Positions 47,991-62,892 are shown, counted from the stretch's first letter. The stretch: 64,000 nt of DNA from Phalacrocorax aristotelis (GCF_949628215.1 NC_134280.1:46092621-46156620), one strand, 5' to 3'. The notes: a model not told the origin generated them from the sequence alone. Numbers and translations: made by a program.

Positions 47991-50900
47991 CTGCTAGACT
48001 GACACTGCACTGAGAAGGTGCTGGTAGACATTTCCTTTTCTAAAACATTTCCACTGAGGGAAATCCATTTTTCCTTTTTAGGTCCCAGTGGTTTTCCTTC
48101 ATCTTTCCCACTGGAAAATCTCCCAGGAATACACCAGTATTTTGTTCAGGGAAGTGCCTATGAGCTGTACCCGCTGCAGCACTGGACAACAGGGCAGCTT
48201 CCCGCCCGACTTCCCTGAAGCAGCCAAATTTCTAATGCTGCAAGCCTCACATTTTTGGGAGAGACAGCCTCACATGCCAGATCCATCAGAGGGGCTGCCA
48301 CTATTCACTGCTGAATTTGAGTTAACAAAAGGCTTTTTCTATTCATCATTATTCAATGACTTCGGAATTTTCAAGAATAGAACAAATTGTAATGACCAAA
48401 TTTCTGCATTCATGACAAACTAGCACCAAGGAAGGGGATAATTAGTCAGATTAATTAGTCTGGGGAGAGGGAGCCAATCTAGGAAGCATGTGTTTAACAG
48501 AGCAATCACAGAGCTCTAGAGTCGGTATTGTGGGTGGGTTTTCCAGGGACCAGGGGAATTATTGAAGCAGCCAGACCAGCAAACAGCTGCAGTAACAAAA
48601 GCACAAACCAGATGCCAGCCCATAGGAGCTTAGAAGAAAATACAAATGAGGATCCAACACTGAACAAGGCATGAGGCGCTGACGTCAACAGCGTTGCACC
48701 AGGAATGTGCTTGGCTCCTGTGCAAACCCAGCTCCATCAGAATTTCCCCTGCAAATTCCTTGTGACTCCTATCCAAACCCTCTACCCTTCGGAGACACTG
48801 AACCCCTCTCGTGTTTGTCTGTTGAGAGTACAAGGGGGGTGAAAATCTGTTTTCCACTTTGCATCCCGCTGTACAAAATATGGCGTCTGCAGCAATTAAA
48901 CCCAACTGGCTTGGGCTGCTTTGAACCCAGCAGCTGAGCAAAGCCCAGCCTGGAATCAGTCGAGGCGCCACTGGTTTGGGGTTTTGTTACAAACTGCAGT
49001 GAAGGCCAGGTCTGCTCAAGTTCACAAATGCTTTGTCAAACTGGGTTATGCTTTGATCAAGTCTGACTGTTTTGAGAGGAAAAAATGTGGAGCAGAGAGA
49101 TCCAGAGCTGGGTTTTTTTCTCAGAGGACCTTGTGTGGGAGAACTCAGTAAATATCCAGGCAGCTCAGGCAGCCAGGTGTTGGGAATTTCACTCCTGTTT
49201 CCATGGGTGGGCTGAGTCGGAAGGCAGGCTCTGACCTAGAGTTTCAGGTCACAGTTCAGCCAGGCACCTGAGAGTCTTGATCTTGATAAGAACGAGCAAG
49301 GAGGACCTGCCCAAAGTCCCCTTTCAGATACAACTGCATCAGAGAGATAACAAAGCCAGACAAAACTCTGGATGAGGGTTTGAACTTGGCAAGTTCAGCC
49401 CCATCTCTGGGACCTGCCTGGCCTGGGGTGCTTGTTCTGTGAGGGCAATCTTTCCTCTAAGACTTCTAGCTTTCTATAGCCTAGTAAATATTGTAGAAGG
49501 TGGTGTCAGACAGAAAATGTCAGAACCCCAAAGACACCTGACACTAAGAAGAAATGTTTTTCAAACCTGCGGCAACAACAAACCCCTGACCTGAGCTTTC
49601 TGCATATTTCAGGGGAGATCTGAGCCAGCGGAGGTTCTTGCAGAAGGCAGCAGCTTTATGCCCATCCTGGGTAGCACAGCATGTGGAGTTGCAAGGGACG
49701 TTTGCTCTGCAGAGACTGTGTTTTGATGGGTGCATTGCATGTATGGCCCTGTGGAGTGTATCAGTATAAACAGAGAGCAGATGGAGCCTGAGTAGTCCAT
49801 GAGACATTTCCAGCTGTGAGTGTACAGAGAACCAAAGAGGAAGCAGTGATAGCAGCTTTCCCTGGGGGATCTGCCAAAGCCCCAGGCACCACATGTAGAC
49901 CTGGGAAAAGGACCTCAGCTGGCCATCCTCACCCCCAATTCATCCCTTGTTTGCTTTGTGCAAAACCAGGTAGGAAAGGTTTTCCCTTTTCTAGCCGGTT
50001 CTTCATGACCCAGCCTGTCCTCTGTTCAACTTCTGCTTTCCTTCTCTTCTCCTCCACTCTGGATTTCACCTATGCATTGCTACTGCCTCACAGAAAATAC
50101 CAATCAGTGCTTGTAAGTAGCTGGGATGATGTGCAAGGGCAATTCTTACTCATCACCCACGTGCCTCAGCTTAACAACCAGGACTCGCTTGATCTGAAAC
50201 ACAGGCTTTAAACTCAACAATTTCTACTGCAAACAACAGTCTGAGAGGTCCTATGGGTTACACAGGCTGCCAGAGAGAATATTCACACAGATTATGCAGT
50301 TACATATAGCTAGCGCTTGCAAAGGGAAAAGCTACTCCAGGCCTTCCAAATACACTAGTTTCAAGGGATTCATTCTTACTCCCAAAGGGTTAGCTATTAT
50401 GAGGAGTAAAAGCTATAGAAATAGGACATAAGGAAAGCGGAAAATGAGAAGTGGGGCAGGCATATTCTTGACCTACTCTATTATCTAATTGCTTTGAAAA
50501 TTAGAACGTTGAAGCCTCTGGTAAAAAATTGATAGTTTTTTAATTATTATATGCTTTCTCAAGTTATTTGAATATCTGCTATAGTTTTCACCCATACTTT
50601 CATGGGTTACAGGAGAAGAAAGTCCTTCATACAGAGTGATATCATAGCCAGCCTGGAAAAAAAAATAAAATCTCTGCAGCGTGGGAAGATCGAACAGAAT
50701 TAAAAAAAAAAAAAAGTTACTGACTCAAAACAAAGGGCTGAACTGCTTTTGCCATGAGAAAAGGAACAGAGAAAAAAAAGCATAAAGGAAGGAAAGGAAG
50801 TAGGACAGAGCTCACTGGGGAGCACAGTAGCCAACCTGACTTGCCAGTACTCTGGCACAAGTGCAGCAGGGGTCCAGGACCCAATTTGCTGTCCCCGGGG

Positions 50901-53900
50901 GTCTCTTGCCCTAGATATGGCAGAGTCAAAGCCTTCCTCAGCTAATCCTGAAAAAGTCAAACTGGCGATAGTGGGGGAAAGGATGCTGTTCTGCAAAAGA
51001 TTTTTTTGACAGAATCTGAAGAAATACCTCATGTCCTGAAGGAGAGAAGGGACAATCCTGGTTAAGATCTGTGGGTGATGCCCTCTGGGATACTCTTGCT
51101 CAGTTATGGGTAGCACGTTACCAGTAAGACATTGTCAAAGCGGAAAAATCAGAGAAGAGAAACAAACAGGAGAGAGGGGACTGAGCTAGACTGTCAGAAC
51201 TGAGACGTCTCTGCCATTTGGTTGGGAGACAAAACAGATATGCTAGTAAGTCTGCAAATATGGCAAAAGTAACCAGAAGATTTTTTTATGCATGCGAAAA
51301 GGACTTAGCTAGAAAGTAAAAAAAAAAGTAACGTGACTAAAGAAAAATCATGTAATACGGTAGGTCTGAAAGCTTCAGTACAAGAGTATTTTTCAAGTTA
51401 GACTGGCCAAGATACTAAGAAATCATGCAGCAGGACTGGGTTTCTTTTAGTAGAAGAAGGGTCAGGAGGGAAAAGGAATAATCTGTGACTCTGGGAAATA
51501 GCAGAGATCTGTTTCATGGCATGCGAGGGAAGGGCGTCAGGTCCTTAGGTAATTTCAAAGACCTAAATGCTTTTTCTGGAGTACTCAGCTCTGGTGGTCT
51601 AGGAAAGTTACTCCATTTCTTGAGTGAGGATTTATTGGTAAAGAAAATGTAAAGAACAGCACTGCATCCAGCTCCCTGCTCTCCAAAACACTGCATGTTT
51701 TCACAAGAGACATGGCATTTCTGAGTTGCCAACTGTACCCCACCCCTCCACCCCACTCCATGCCAGCCCATCTGCTCCAGCCTGGAGCTCACAGAAGTTA
51801 CTAAACTGCTCAAGTGCTTAAGTAACATAAAAGTACACATGACAGAGGAAAGGTTTTGTGAAGGCATCTTTCAACACCAGCTCTGTTTACCTGTCCAGCA
51901 CTTCTTCCTGTACTTCACTCCCCTAACTGAATCCTGACCTAAAACAACCTATGTTTTTAAAAACCTTTCCATCCAAGTGACACAAGTAATACTGCTGATT
52001 TCAGCATACAGGAAGAAACCACTCAATGTAAGCAACAACAATGAAATCAGGCTCTAAAAGTTTAGATTAAACTGAAAAATTGCACTAGTGACTCATTCTG
52101 CCTGGTGATTCCTAGTTTAGGGTGCTGAGAAATACAGCTCTGCCTGGAGATTATCTCTGTATGTGAGCACACTAGGAGGAAGGATGCAGGATGTACAATA
52201 CCGTCTCTCAGATGAGAGGAGAGAAAACCTGCAATGCACATCTGTGTAATGGGACAGTGAGGTGCAGCAGTTCTGACTTCTTCCCACGGTCTGTCCAGAT
52301 TTTGGTCTCTGTGAAATCTTTGAATCACACCAGATCAGTAACCTCCTGAAAGCAGCCTCTGTGTGTATCCAAACAGCTGAGCGGTTCAGTCCATCTGCTT
52401 GGAGTTTAGCACTTCAGAGTGCTCTGGCAGCACAGTCTTAGGTGGAAAAGAAGAGCTGGGCCGGCAAATGATTACAGTGTGGGACCTGCAGCAGAATATT
52501 TTAAATCACAGACATTGAAAGAGAGGATTCATTAAAAAAAAAAAAAAAACAAGAAGTGGGGAGAGGCCTGGGCAGCCCTTCCAAACCCATGAAGCAAACA
52601 AACATACTTAAGCCTTTGGATTATGCCTCAGAGCAGGGTTGCACGCACAGGTTTCCCAGCAGCAAGGTCCTGTGCCGATCAGTGCCTCACAGCAGTGGTT
52701 GGGAAAGCAAGAAGTACGTCATTCATCTGAAGGCAAGCAGGCAGGCAGGTCACCCAGCCCTGCTAGAGCAGCTGGGGACAGGGGAACATGGTGGCAGCCA
52801 CTCTGCAGAGCAGGGAGGAAGCATCCAAGCACCATAAAGCACTGCATTGGGGGTAGGAGATGGGAAGAAGTAAATCACTTTGCTGGCTTCCACAAGAAGG
52901 GAATAAAAATGACAAAATGAGAGCCTTAATTGCAGGGTAGAGATGTATCATCCCCTCTGCTCTACACCCCTGTAGGGCTATGCCATGCAGATGTCTCTGG
53001 CTGGGGCAGTTGCCAGCAGGGCTTTGCAGAGGCTTTGTCTCTGGATGGGGACTGTGCACTGGCAAAGAAATTACAGCTTTTATGTGCTTGGTAGCTGCAA
53101 TTGTGGCTGCGGCTTTGTGTTCCTGCGTTGATAGAACACAGCTTGTTCCTTCCCCCCATCTAGCCTTCATGAGGAGGATAGGAGCATTATCATGGGCCAA
53201 ATAACAGATGAGGGGAGAAAGGACTGATGAGTAAAAGCACAGATTTGACATTGGAAGTGGAGGTGAAGGCATCCCCATAACACACAGACATCACACCTGC
53301 AGGCTGAGTTGCTGGGAAACAACAGAGCCAGGGGAAGCAGCTGCAGGGGGAGGAAAGTAACTGAGAACACAGTATCACCATGTCCTTCATCCTTCCTTGG
53401 ACACTTTCTCTGGTGCCTGGAGAAAGGTCACTGTCATGACAGCTGGAACTGCGATCCGCGATACTGTTCAAGCAAGACAGATAACTTGCAAGAAGCAGCA
53501 CCTCAGCGACCCCCAAGCATGTGAACTGAGTGGTTTAGCTGTCGGCATGTAAAGAGGAAGGTGCCTGAAGGACAGATGATATTGCAAAATTCACCCCTTT
53601 GCCTGAGGACAGCCCTGAACCTATGAACTGCTCACCTCTTCTTCTGCAGGATGACTGTTTTTCACTGGGAAGCCAACAGGCAGGTGTGACTCACCCTCTC
53701 AAACACCAGCTAGCCCTTGGGGTCAGTGGGTGCCCCTGTATCACTCCCCCCAGACACAATGCTTTCCTCAGCCTGAGCATGTTTTGCACAGCTCTCTGTG
53801 CTGAGAAGGGGAGACAGCACTGCAATACTTGCTTTGCCTTGCCTTTAGCATAAGAGGTGGGCTGAGGCACTAATTCATTTTGTTCTGTCATGGAACAGGA

Positions 53901-56900
53901 TAAAAAAGAAAAAAGGAAGTGTTTTTGTGGGTCCCCCTGAGACTGACATATTTTGGAATATCTGGCAAATTGAAAACATGTGCCTTTAGATTAAGTGAAA
54001 TGTTTTATTAAGTGGAAAACAAATAATTTCCCTTGGGGGGCATTTTCTGCAAAAGCCAAAGGAATCAGACAAAATGGCTGGGTTACCGAGGGAGCAGAGG
54101 CTGTTCCTGGGGCCGCAGAAAGAGGTGGTACTGCATGGGCTGCACTAAGCAGCTGGCTGTGGAGTCACACTTACTGTGACCTCAGGAATTATGGGAAATG
54201 AAGTAGAGCAGCTTTAGCTGAGACAGTTGGAGGGCCCTATTACACAGGGCAGAGTAGCCCCAGTACTGGTTGTCGTCATGTATGATGGAACCCCAAGTTC
54301 AAGCCTCACGTATGTGAGCCAGAACATGTACTTTTATCTGCCCCCATTACCCTTCCTGTTAGAGGGTCGCAATCACTAAACCTTCAGATGTGCTACATAC
54401 ATCTTTCAGGCTTCTCTTTTGAAGCCATCCCACCATTTCTACAACAAAACATAATGGAGACAGGATAGCACAACAGCCTGGTGACTGAAGTACCTGGGCA
54501 TCTGTCTTTGCAGCAGAATACTTGTATGTGGGTCTCTCACACCAAAGGGTCTTCTGCCCTAGTGAATGGACTGCAAACCCCAACAGTAACTGGTAGCCAC
54601 TTCCACTTAGGATTCCAGCCCAAACAATCTGAAACATCGTGTAACAGAAACATCAAAAAATTGGGCAGTCTACATTTCAGCCGTAGATAGCTGAAACAAT
54701 CTGCTTATTTTTACCTAAACTAATCAATCATTTTGAGCAACCAGGTACTGCAATCTTTGGCAAAAAAAGAAAACAAAATCTGCTAAGATGGAGCAAAAAA
54801 GGAACATGCACATATTTCTGTCTTTTTTCTCTCATAGATTTGCATTAATTATTCTTGCCTTTGGTCAGCAAGCAAGAAGGACACACATTTTCTTGCCTGC
54901 ATGCAACTCCGTCAGTAACCTTTGAACATGGCAAATCACCTGTGTGGCAGAACCCTAAGTTGTGCAGTACTAGGCAATGCTCCCAAAGAGATGGGAGCAA
55001 AGCCTCCTCTGTTCCACTGATGTGGGCTCAACTAGGGTGCTGTAAATACTAAAGGGAAGGCCAACCAGATCTTGCATAAACAACATCAAGGTCCTTTTGT
55101 GTCAGCACCTCAGAAAATTACCTCATAACAAGGTTTTCATGGAGAGTATGGTTCTGCACAGCTTTCTAGCTTCCTTGACGTAAGTGCTTGCAACACACGC
55201 TTACAGAACACGCTCTCCTTCAGGGCCAATTTATGCTTGTTTTAATGTTCTTTCCAAAATATCTTACTGGGGTCATGGGAAGTGCTATGCAGCCAAGTCA
55301 AGTGATGAGCATCAGTGTGTTGTCAGTATATGAAAGCAAAACAAACTTTTCTTTAAAGGAATTAGAGAGTCTAATGACCGAGCTAATCTGAAAGACTTCC
55401 AGAAGAAACCGCAGCTGGTAAAGGACAGAAACTAGAGGTTTTTACCTCCAGTTACTCCCCTAGGTGGAACTCCTCAGTACCCCAGACACAAAGCCAAGCA
55501 TAGCACAGACAGCAACAGGATGGCCAAAGCAGGGATCTGGCATCAGAATATGTTATTCCCAGACTAGATCAACTAGTCCATCATTTCTAGCACAGCCTCA
55601 GACAAAGCTGACTCCCCGTGTTGCCTTTACCATCTGTATAATCAGGAAAACAGGTGGATTTATTGTACTTCCAAACAGTAATGACCAAATGCCTCAAGCT
55701 GTACTGTAATTCCCACCCCTGTGAGACAGAAAGGTACTACCACCCCTGCTTTGAAAATGAGGAGCAAAGAATAGTTAAAACAGAAGCCTTCGCCCAAATT
55801 TGCACATAAAACCAATGGTAAAGCAGCTGAGTCCAATCCAGTTGGCTTGTCCCTAGGTCAGGACTTTAACACTGTCCTCCCAGCTAGACCTGAGATTTCA
55901 TCTAGAAGGTAAATATTGATGGATGTTGGCAAGTTTTTAATTTACCTGCAAGATTTCAGTTTGTGGAATTCACCTCATTAAGATCTCAGTGCCCCTTTAC
56001 TTATGGGCAGCAAAATTGCTGCATAGAGAAACTAAGCATCCCACAGCTAGTATAATTTCAATATAATATAAGTGAAGCCACTTGGACACGAAGGTGGTAG
56101 GCATGCCATGGCTTTAAAGTCATAATATTTCATCTTTGATTTCAGTCTGTAATAGGATAAAACTGCAGAAAATTGGGTTCTAGGATCTCCTTATACAGTT
56201 GTCAAACTTCTCTAGGGGTTTCAGTTCTCTGGAGTTGGGGTTTTTTAAGCACTAACTATACCTGTGACCAAATTCCCAAGAAAGTAACATCTGGATGTAG
56301 AAAATACTAACTTTTTTTTGTTGCTGTTAGCTTCAAACTGGTTCTGTAAAGGCAGAACACAGCAATATCTTATCAGACCCTGTAAAACAATTTTCTTTCT
56401 TGCAAAGAGTTTTAGAAATGGCCAAACACATTCCACACTTAGTCTCCATTGAACAAGCCTCCAGAGCCCATGTACAAGTAAACCTCAGTATACATTGTAT
56501 TTTTATACAGTAATAAAAGCAAGTGCTAAAAGCTAGTGTCACATCTCCAGCCACAGCCACTCAAAATCTCAGTTACAGTAAGGTCGAAGTCAGATCTCAG
56601 GCTAGCTGAATAATAGGATTCCTCTTCCATAGAAATTTTCAATAGCTTAGATGTAATTTCAAGTAGGCATAAAAAAAGGTTTGCGTGTTCCCTATGAAAC
56701 AGAAATTCTGTAAAATTTAATTTCAGAAACACTGATACATGGTGTTTCACAGATACTAGATGTAGCCCAGGACTTCAGTAGCTGTTGAATAAAATTACTA
56801 TAGGGTTTTTTCCCCCAGTATCACTGCTGTTCAACACTGAGTAGGGACAGCAAATTTATTTGGGAGTGAGCAACACCGAAACTGAGGAGTCACATCAACT

Positions 56901-59900
56901 TCACTCAAGAGACAGGTTCTATGGGACAGGAGGGGTCCCATCTTGGCCAGCCAGAGGATGCCAGGACTGTGACTACATGGCAGTAATTCAGGGGCAAACC
57001 TTTGAAGCTGTGTTTCTGTGCAGCACTGAGGTCAAACATGTGATACAACAGGCAAGTTATCTAACAGGAGACTGACAACTAAAGTTTGTCAGACCACATA
57101 TGTTTCCATGAAACATTTTTGCTTCAGCAAATACACATTTTCTAGCCACATCATCTTTGTTGAAACATTTCTAGCAAGCTCTATTCAGTTGTGCTTGCTG
57201 CCAAAATTACAGTTTCTCTTCATACAGGCTACATGAGAGCTGTCATCAGGACCTTATCAATGTAGATCCTTTGAGCACACACGTGGACAGTCTAATTCTG
57301 TCACCAATAGCATCAGCTGTAGCAAATTGTGCACATGTGCTCCCTTAACCAATTTGTTGTGGTACTTAGAAACACACTGGGCTGCACTAAATAGACAGCA
57401 TTGTCCAGCTCTGCAACTCTTCATTAATTACTGCGGTGTCATAACCCAGCATAGGTAGATGCTTTTCAGAGGGGAGCCACAGAGAGCAACTTTGTTTTGC
57501 AAGCAGGCACACGGACAGTCCATAAAAGCACAGGACAGCTAAGAAAGAAAAACACATTCCAATTCACTGCTAATGACTGACTTGACTTTGTGCTGAACAA
57601 AGCGAACCTAGCACACGGAGTATTTAAATAAAAACATGAAGCAGTGCATTGAGAAACTATAAAAGGAAGCAATATATAAGAAATGTAATTTCTGCATCCT
57701 TTTACAGTACCATCTAGGAATGCACAGTACTTGGTAGAACCACAGTATCAGGGCAGTTGAGCTGTCACACTGCAGTAGACATGCTAAGAGGCATAAGATG
57801 CTCTGCAAATGACTGAATTCTCTATTAACTTAAAACAGGACGAAAACAGTCACGTTGGTTCCCACATCAGTGCATGAAGACCGTCAGGTCCCCACTGTCA
57901 CAATAGTCATTGCTGGCAATCAGGGAAGCTGGATCCAGAGTAAATGCAGAAACAGCAGGACAAAGCGCTAGGGCCTCCTAGATACATGGCTACCTCTTCA
58001 CATATAGTATGAGAGCAGCTATGAGCACAGCCTGCTCAATGATGTGGCCCCCCACGGACAGCCCCCAGTCTGCGTGCAGAGTAGCCTAAAAAGTGTGCCC
58101 AAGTATGTGACATCCCAGGAGATAGCCTCCAGACCCACTCTGAGATCACACGGGGGTGCTCTTGAAAGAGTCCTCCAGGTGTGGTGGCACTTATACCTTT
58201 AAGTCCTCTTTGGAGCAGGGATTGTTTCTTGCTATTGGCTTGTATCAGGCTTGAAGCCTCTAGATGTTACTGTCATGGGGGTGATTCTTGGACCAGGAAG
58301 CCCTGCTTAACTGTATTAGATGCATTTGAGTAGATGTGTACATGCACTGAAGACATTACCATGGCTTGTTACTGGATGGAGACCAGCCAGCTTTACCTGC
58401 ACTTGTCGGTACAATCCCTCTATCAGGCACCACATTTCATGCAGCAGAACGAAGACAGCCACGATGAGAGATTTTCTCTTCCACAAGTTCAAACTTAGAA
58501 GAGTTAAAACAAAAAGGACCTCTGCCCCAGCTGCATAAATAAGAATATTTCCATACAGAACAGGACCTAAAGGGAGGTTAGATAAGAAAGGCCTTGGAAG
58601 CAGGAAAACCAAACAAAGCCAGTCCCTGCTACGCCCACTGAGAAGCAGCCACACAAGACCTGCAAAGACTCACAGGCAGGCAAGACCAACTCAATAAGGT
58701 TTCTGTGAGCCCAGCCAGGAGGAGAAACGGCCAGGAGGATTACCTCAAGCTGGATGTTCCCAGTGACATGAAAGGGGAGCAAGGCTGCAGTCAGTCCAGG
58801 CAGCTCAGCAGCACATCAGCAGGGAGACATTCCTGGCCCTGGGCAGGAGGCTCACCTGAAGGCCACCCTGGTTCCTGTTCACCATGCCAGCTCAGAACAG
58901 GGAGATAGTTTAATCAGACCATGCAAGTTCATGGCAATCCTCACTCACCTCAAAGAGGCTTTCCTCTAATAACCAACCATCTTGGGCTCAGGCGGTGGTG
59001 GGAAGCTTGGGTTCTTCTGCTGAGATCTCAACACTAAGCTAAAAGCAAGAAGTACATGGGACCTAGGCAGATTTTGGAATGCTCAACTCCTACACGTCTC
59101 TAAGGGATCCCAGAGGCCTAGGACAGAGGTCTGCACTCTCCCCAGCACCCTCACAGAAATGACAGCTTGCAGCCATGTGTGGAGAGGCTGCAGCCTTGTT
59201 CTGCTGACAGCGGCTGTGCTGAGCCCACCTGCACCCACCAGCCACCTCTCCCCTCTGGGATACCTTGGCCTTTACGCTGTGAGGAGGCTGGCTGATGAAC
59301 AGTTTCTTGACTGAAGGGATGATTCAGATACAGCTGTGGCAAGAGGAAACTCTCATGCTACAACAGTGCACAGAACACAGCGTCTCTGCTGCTCAAGTCT
59401 CCCTTCCCCGCCCGCACACCCCACAGCTCTCTCCCTCTAATTTTATTCCCAGAGCCCAAAGATTGCTTTTAACAAAGACGGTTGAGTCATTTCCCAGCCC
59501 TGATGTGCCATCTACCAAATGCTTCAGATGACTGATATCTTAAGAAAGAATCCAGCCTGTTCCCTTGCTGCACTTCTTAAAGCCACTGAAATGGAGCAAT
59601 TATACCCAATTTCTGTGACAAAGAATGAGAAGTCCTGTCATTATCACAGCTTCCTCTTGGAAAGGTGGTGGGTGAGAGGACAAAATACATGAGCAGTGTC
59701 ACAACAATACCAGGCTGATGCATGCCACAAACTGCAGCTGGCTGTGAGTCTGCACCAGGAAGGTGTCTCTTCATGTGCAAAAAGAAGAAGAGAGATTCAC
59801 CTGGGCATTACAGGAAGGCAGTGCTGTTTGATGGTGGGCCCAAGGGAGCAGGGGTGACCTTTAAAGGACCCCCTACTAGCTAGCTGCCACTACACTCAGG

Positions 59901-60549
59901 GCCCAACACCGGGTTCTCTGTACAGACTCTGGAGGGACATTAGACATGACACACTGGACTCCCCATGCCTGGGCTCAACAGAGCGTGGCATACCCAGAAC
60001 CTCTGGAACAGGCAAGGCAGCTCCATGGGGAGGTGCATAACAGAGCATTACTCTGCCTCTGGAGTCTCAACCCAACACATGCTTTTACAGGAACAAAATG
60101 CTGTCAGCCAGCCAGGTAACCTTCATATAAGGCAACAGAACATTTATCCATGGCTTCACATCCACCACAGGAGAATACATATACTGCCGGCTTTTATTCC
60201 CTCCCATGCGTAGTCCCATAAGGGGTGCCAGAGGTCAGCAGAGGAATGGCCGCGCCTGTGACCCCCAGGCAGCACTGGCATCTGTTATGGATGTTGGCAA
60301 GGCTGCACAGGTAGCACCTTGCTGACCACTTCCATGGCTACCTCAAGCCACCAAGAATCACTCAGTGCACCACTCCTTCCCCCCACTCCTGATATCAGTC
60401 TCCACAACTATCCCACCTTCTCTCATGCACATAACTGATCCACTGCTGCCTGGATCAGAGGATGCCTGGTATGCACCAGTGTGTCTGTGTTCTCACATGC
60501 CTCACAGCAATAAGACCTTTCATGGAAGCAAGGAGAGGAGGCAGCAGGC
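47991..60549. other. Intergenic region upstream of ACCS, second part
   Basis: About 12.6 kb with no supported gene. One exon-like frame at 48081-48218 is discussed as a finding. A 16-base A run lies near 52533-52549. Longer open frames such as those at 52763-53278 (minus) and 49816-50211 (plus) show no domain and no splice or promoter support. Confidence 0.6.
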
Positions 60550-60597
60550 CCTTTTCCCAACCTTAATGATTCTTTTCCAACCTTAATGATTCTCTTA
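60550..60597 (+). repeat. Tandem CR1-tail-like 21-base units
   Basis: CCAACCTTAATGATTCT occurs twice, 21 bases apart, just before a CR1 fragment that ends with the related AGCCTTAATGATTCTATGAT. These look like the remnant 3' tail of an earlier CR1 or a duplicated tail. Confidence 0.6.
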
Positions 60598-60802
60598 GGA
60601 AAAATGCTGTTACTGGAAGAGTGGTCAGGCATTGGGACAGGCTGCCCAGAGAGGTGGTGGTGTCACCATCCCTGGAGGTGTTCAAAAAACGTGTAGATGT
60701 GGCACTTCAGGACATGGTTTAGGAGGCATGGGGGTGTTGGGTTGATGGTTGGATTTGATGATCCTAGAGGTCTTTTCCAGCCTTAATGATTCTATGATTC
60801 CA
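60598..60802 (+). mobile_element. CR1 LINE 3' fragment
   Basis: Contains the CR1 3' landmarks GGACAGGCTGCCCAGAGAGG, CCCTGGAGGTGTTCAAAAAA and GATGATCCTAGAGGTCTTTT, and ends CCTTAATGATTCTATGATTC. Plus strand, 5'-truncated to about 0.2 kb. Confidence 0.95.
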
Positions 60803-62892
60803 TTAGCCAGAGTGGTTGCCAGTAGCATGGCTCTGCCTCTGCTTTCTACTCTATATGGGACTCAGGTGCAGCAGTCTGGAAACCTCCAGCTTTGTTCAGC
60901 TGTAGCATGAGGCTGACAGATGAAGGAAGGACAAGTAGAAGAGGCAAGGAAAGTAGACAGGGATAAACTCAAACGCGAGCTTCCTTGCATGTCTACTTGC
61001 ATCTGAATGCACAACTATTACTTAGAAGAAATTGGATGTTGTCACAAATTTCAACATGCAACAAGGGGAATCTTTAATGAGCCTGACCTCTCCCTTCTGC
61101 AGGGGGTCCATACTGCTCCAGCTTTTTCCTTCCTGCTTTCCTACCGCAGTTTTGCTGCCCTCATATTCTGCTGCTCCCCACCATCCTGTTCCCTTTTCAC
61201 AGCCTGTATCTATTCCAATTCACCACGTAGACTTTTGAAATGTAGAGACCAGTTACACTCTCCATCTCATGGCTAAGGCTCTCTCTGCTCCTCTCTCATG
61301 AACCCAGCAAAGCCCCTTTCCCCACTGACTGCTGTCTTCAGCCCCCAGCTCCAGCCAATATGGACATATTACACACCAGTAAAACCACGACCACCCACTG
61401 CCCCTAACCCTTTCCTGTTTTAAGTTCAAGCTAACACAGTATAACCATGCAAGTCCAAGGTGTACTCTCCTGCTCCCCTCTCATTAGCTGCTGTGATTTG
61501 CTAAAGTCAAAGATCAGACAGATCTCAGCTCTCCCAGTCATTTCTCTGCACCCAGCCTATGAATTGCTGAGTGAGTCCGAATGAAACAAATTGATGAGCA
61601 ACCTTGGGCTTCAGCCTGCCCTTTCACTGATGCGACACTTTACAGTGCTGAAATAGAAGTGTAAATGAGAGCAGAATAAAGGTACGAACCTACACTTAGG
61701 TGTCTGGAAAGCTATATGATATTTGTACTGTTGGCAGGATACTGACTTTATAAATAAGTTAGCACATGCTTATGTTTACAGGTTTGAGTGTAGCCTATAT
61801 CCCTTGCATAAAACACATGCATGCCTTCCCAGCCACAAAGGACAGCCCCAGAGAGCAGCTATTTCAGGCATTTTGTGTCTTTTAGCAATATTAATACCCT
61901 TGGATGAAAGTCACCATTGCTCTGCAGCAGGGTCACTGATCTAGCCTTGCCAAAACCACAGCAAAGTTTTCTTTAAAGATGAGCACTTCTCTCCCCAGAG
62001 CAACTCCCTGCCTCAGACACCAGTGCCTGATAACTCATTTCTCTGTTGTCATCCGAAAGAAGGAATAACAAGTGAAAACCAGAAACCAGGGTGGCCTGGG
62101 AAAATTTTGACAGTCTGGGGAAGGAGAGCAGAGGAAGTGTCTCTTTGTTTATATATCTTCAGATCTTCAAATAAAGATTTCCCTGAAAAAACATCATGAC
62201 TTCCTCTAACCAGATGAAGAAAAGATGTCAGCTTGTATCTCATCAGATTTTTCTGGTGTAAAAGCCAAACCAGGTATTTAGATATATTATGGCATTCAAT
62301 GACAGTAATGTCCCTTTTGCGAAGCACAACTTGTATTTAAACACACAGACTAAACTAAACACACCAAAAGAACAGAGCGTACAGAAACTACAAGCCACCC
62401 ACTCAACCTTGCAGATGCAAAACAACTGAACCCACAAACGAAGAAGGCAGCTGGAGAATGCTTGCCTGGCTCAGGCGGCAGTGGTGGAGCAGCGCCTGTA
62501 TCACAGAGGTGGGTGCAGGGCTGCACAAACACAGCCCTGGGTATACGGTCCCCCACGCCACCCCAGAGGCCCCTCTGGGAGATGCCAGACGTCCCAGCTA
62601 CCTCTTGCCTCAGTCACACTCCTCTTCTCTAGCACCAGAGCACATTTCTCAACATGAAACATACTTGCAAAGCTGCAGTGCTCCCAGACTCCCTCAAGTC
62701 CAGCCTGTACACACTTGGCCCCTGTTAATTTAGGCACTTCAGGAAGCAAGACTGATTTGGGAAAAGGTAGGGAAAGCTTGGCCTGGAATAGGATAGAAAA
62801 ATCTCAATAAAGTGTACAAGAACATGACTGCATGCAGTTGACACGGGACAGAGCAAGGGAATTTCCCTTAGTTATTAAGCCAAAACCCAAAT
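60803..62892. other. Intergenic region between two CR1 tails
   Basis: About 2.1 kb with no recognised gene or repeat; open frames look incidental. Confidence 0.6.

Noticed and set aside
49816-50211. Plus-strand 131-codon frame
   Set aside because: No domain, no recognisable promoter, and overlapped by a frame of similar length on the other strand.
52763-53278. Minus-strand 171-codon frame
   Set aside because: The longest frame in the distal intergenic region, but its composition is unremarkable, overlapping frames on both strands are almost as long, and no domain is recognised.
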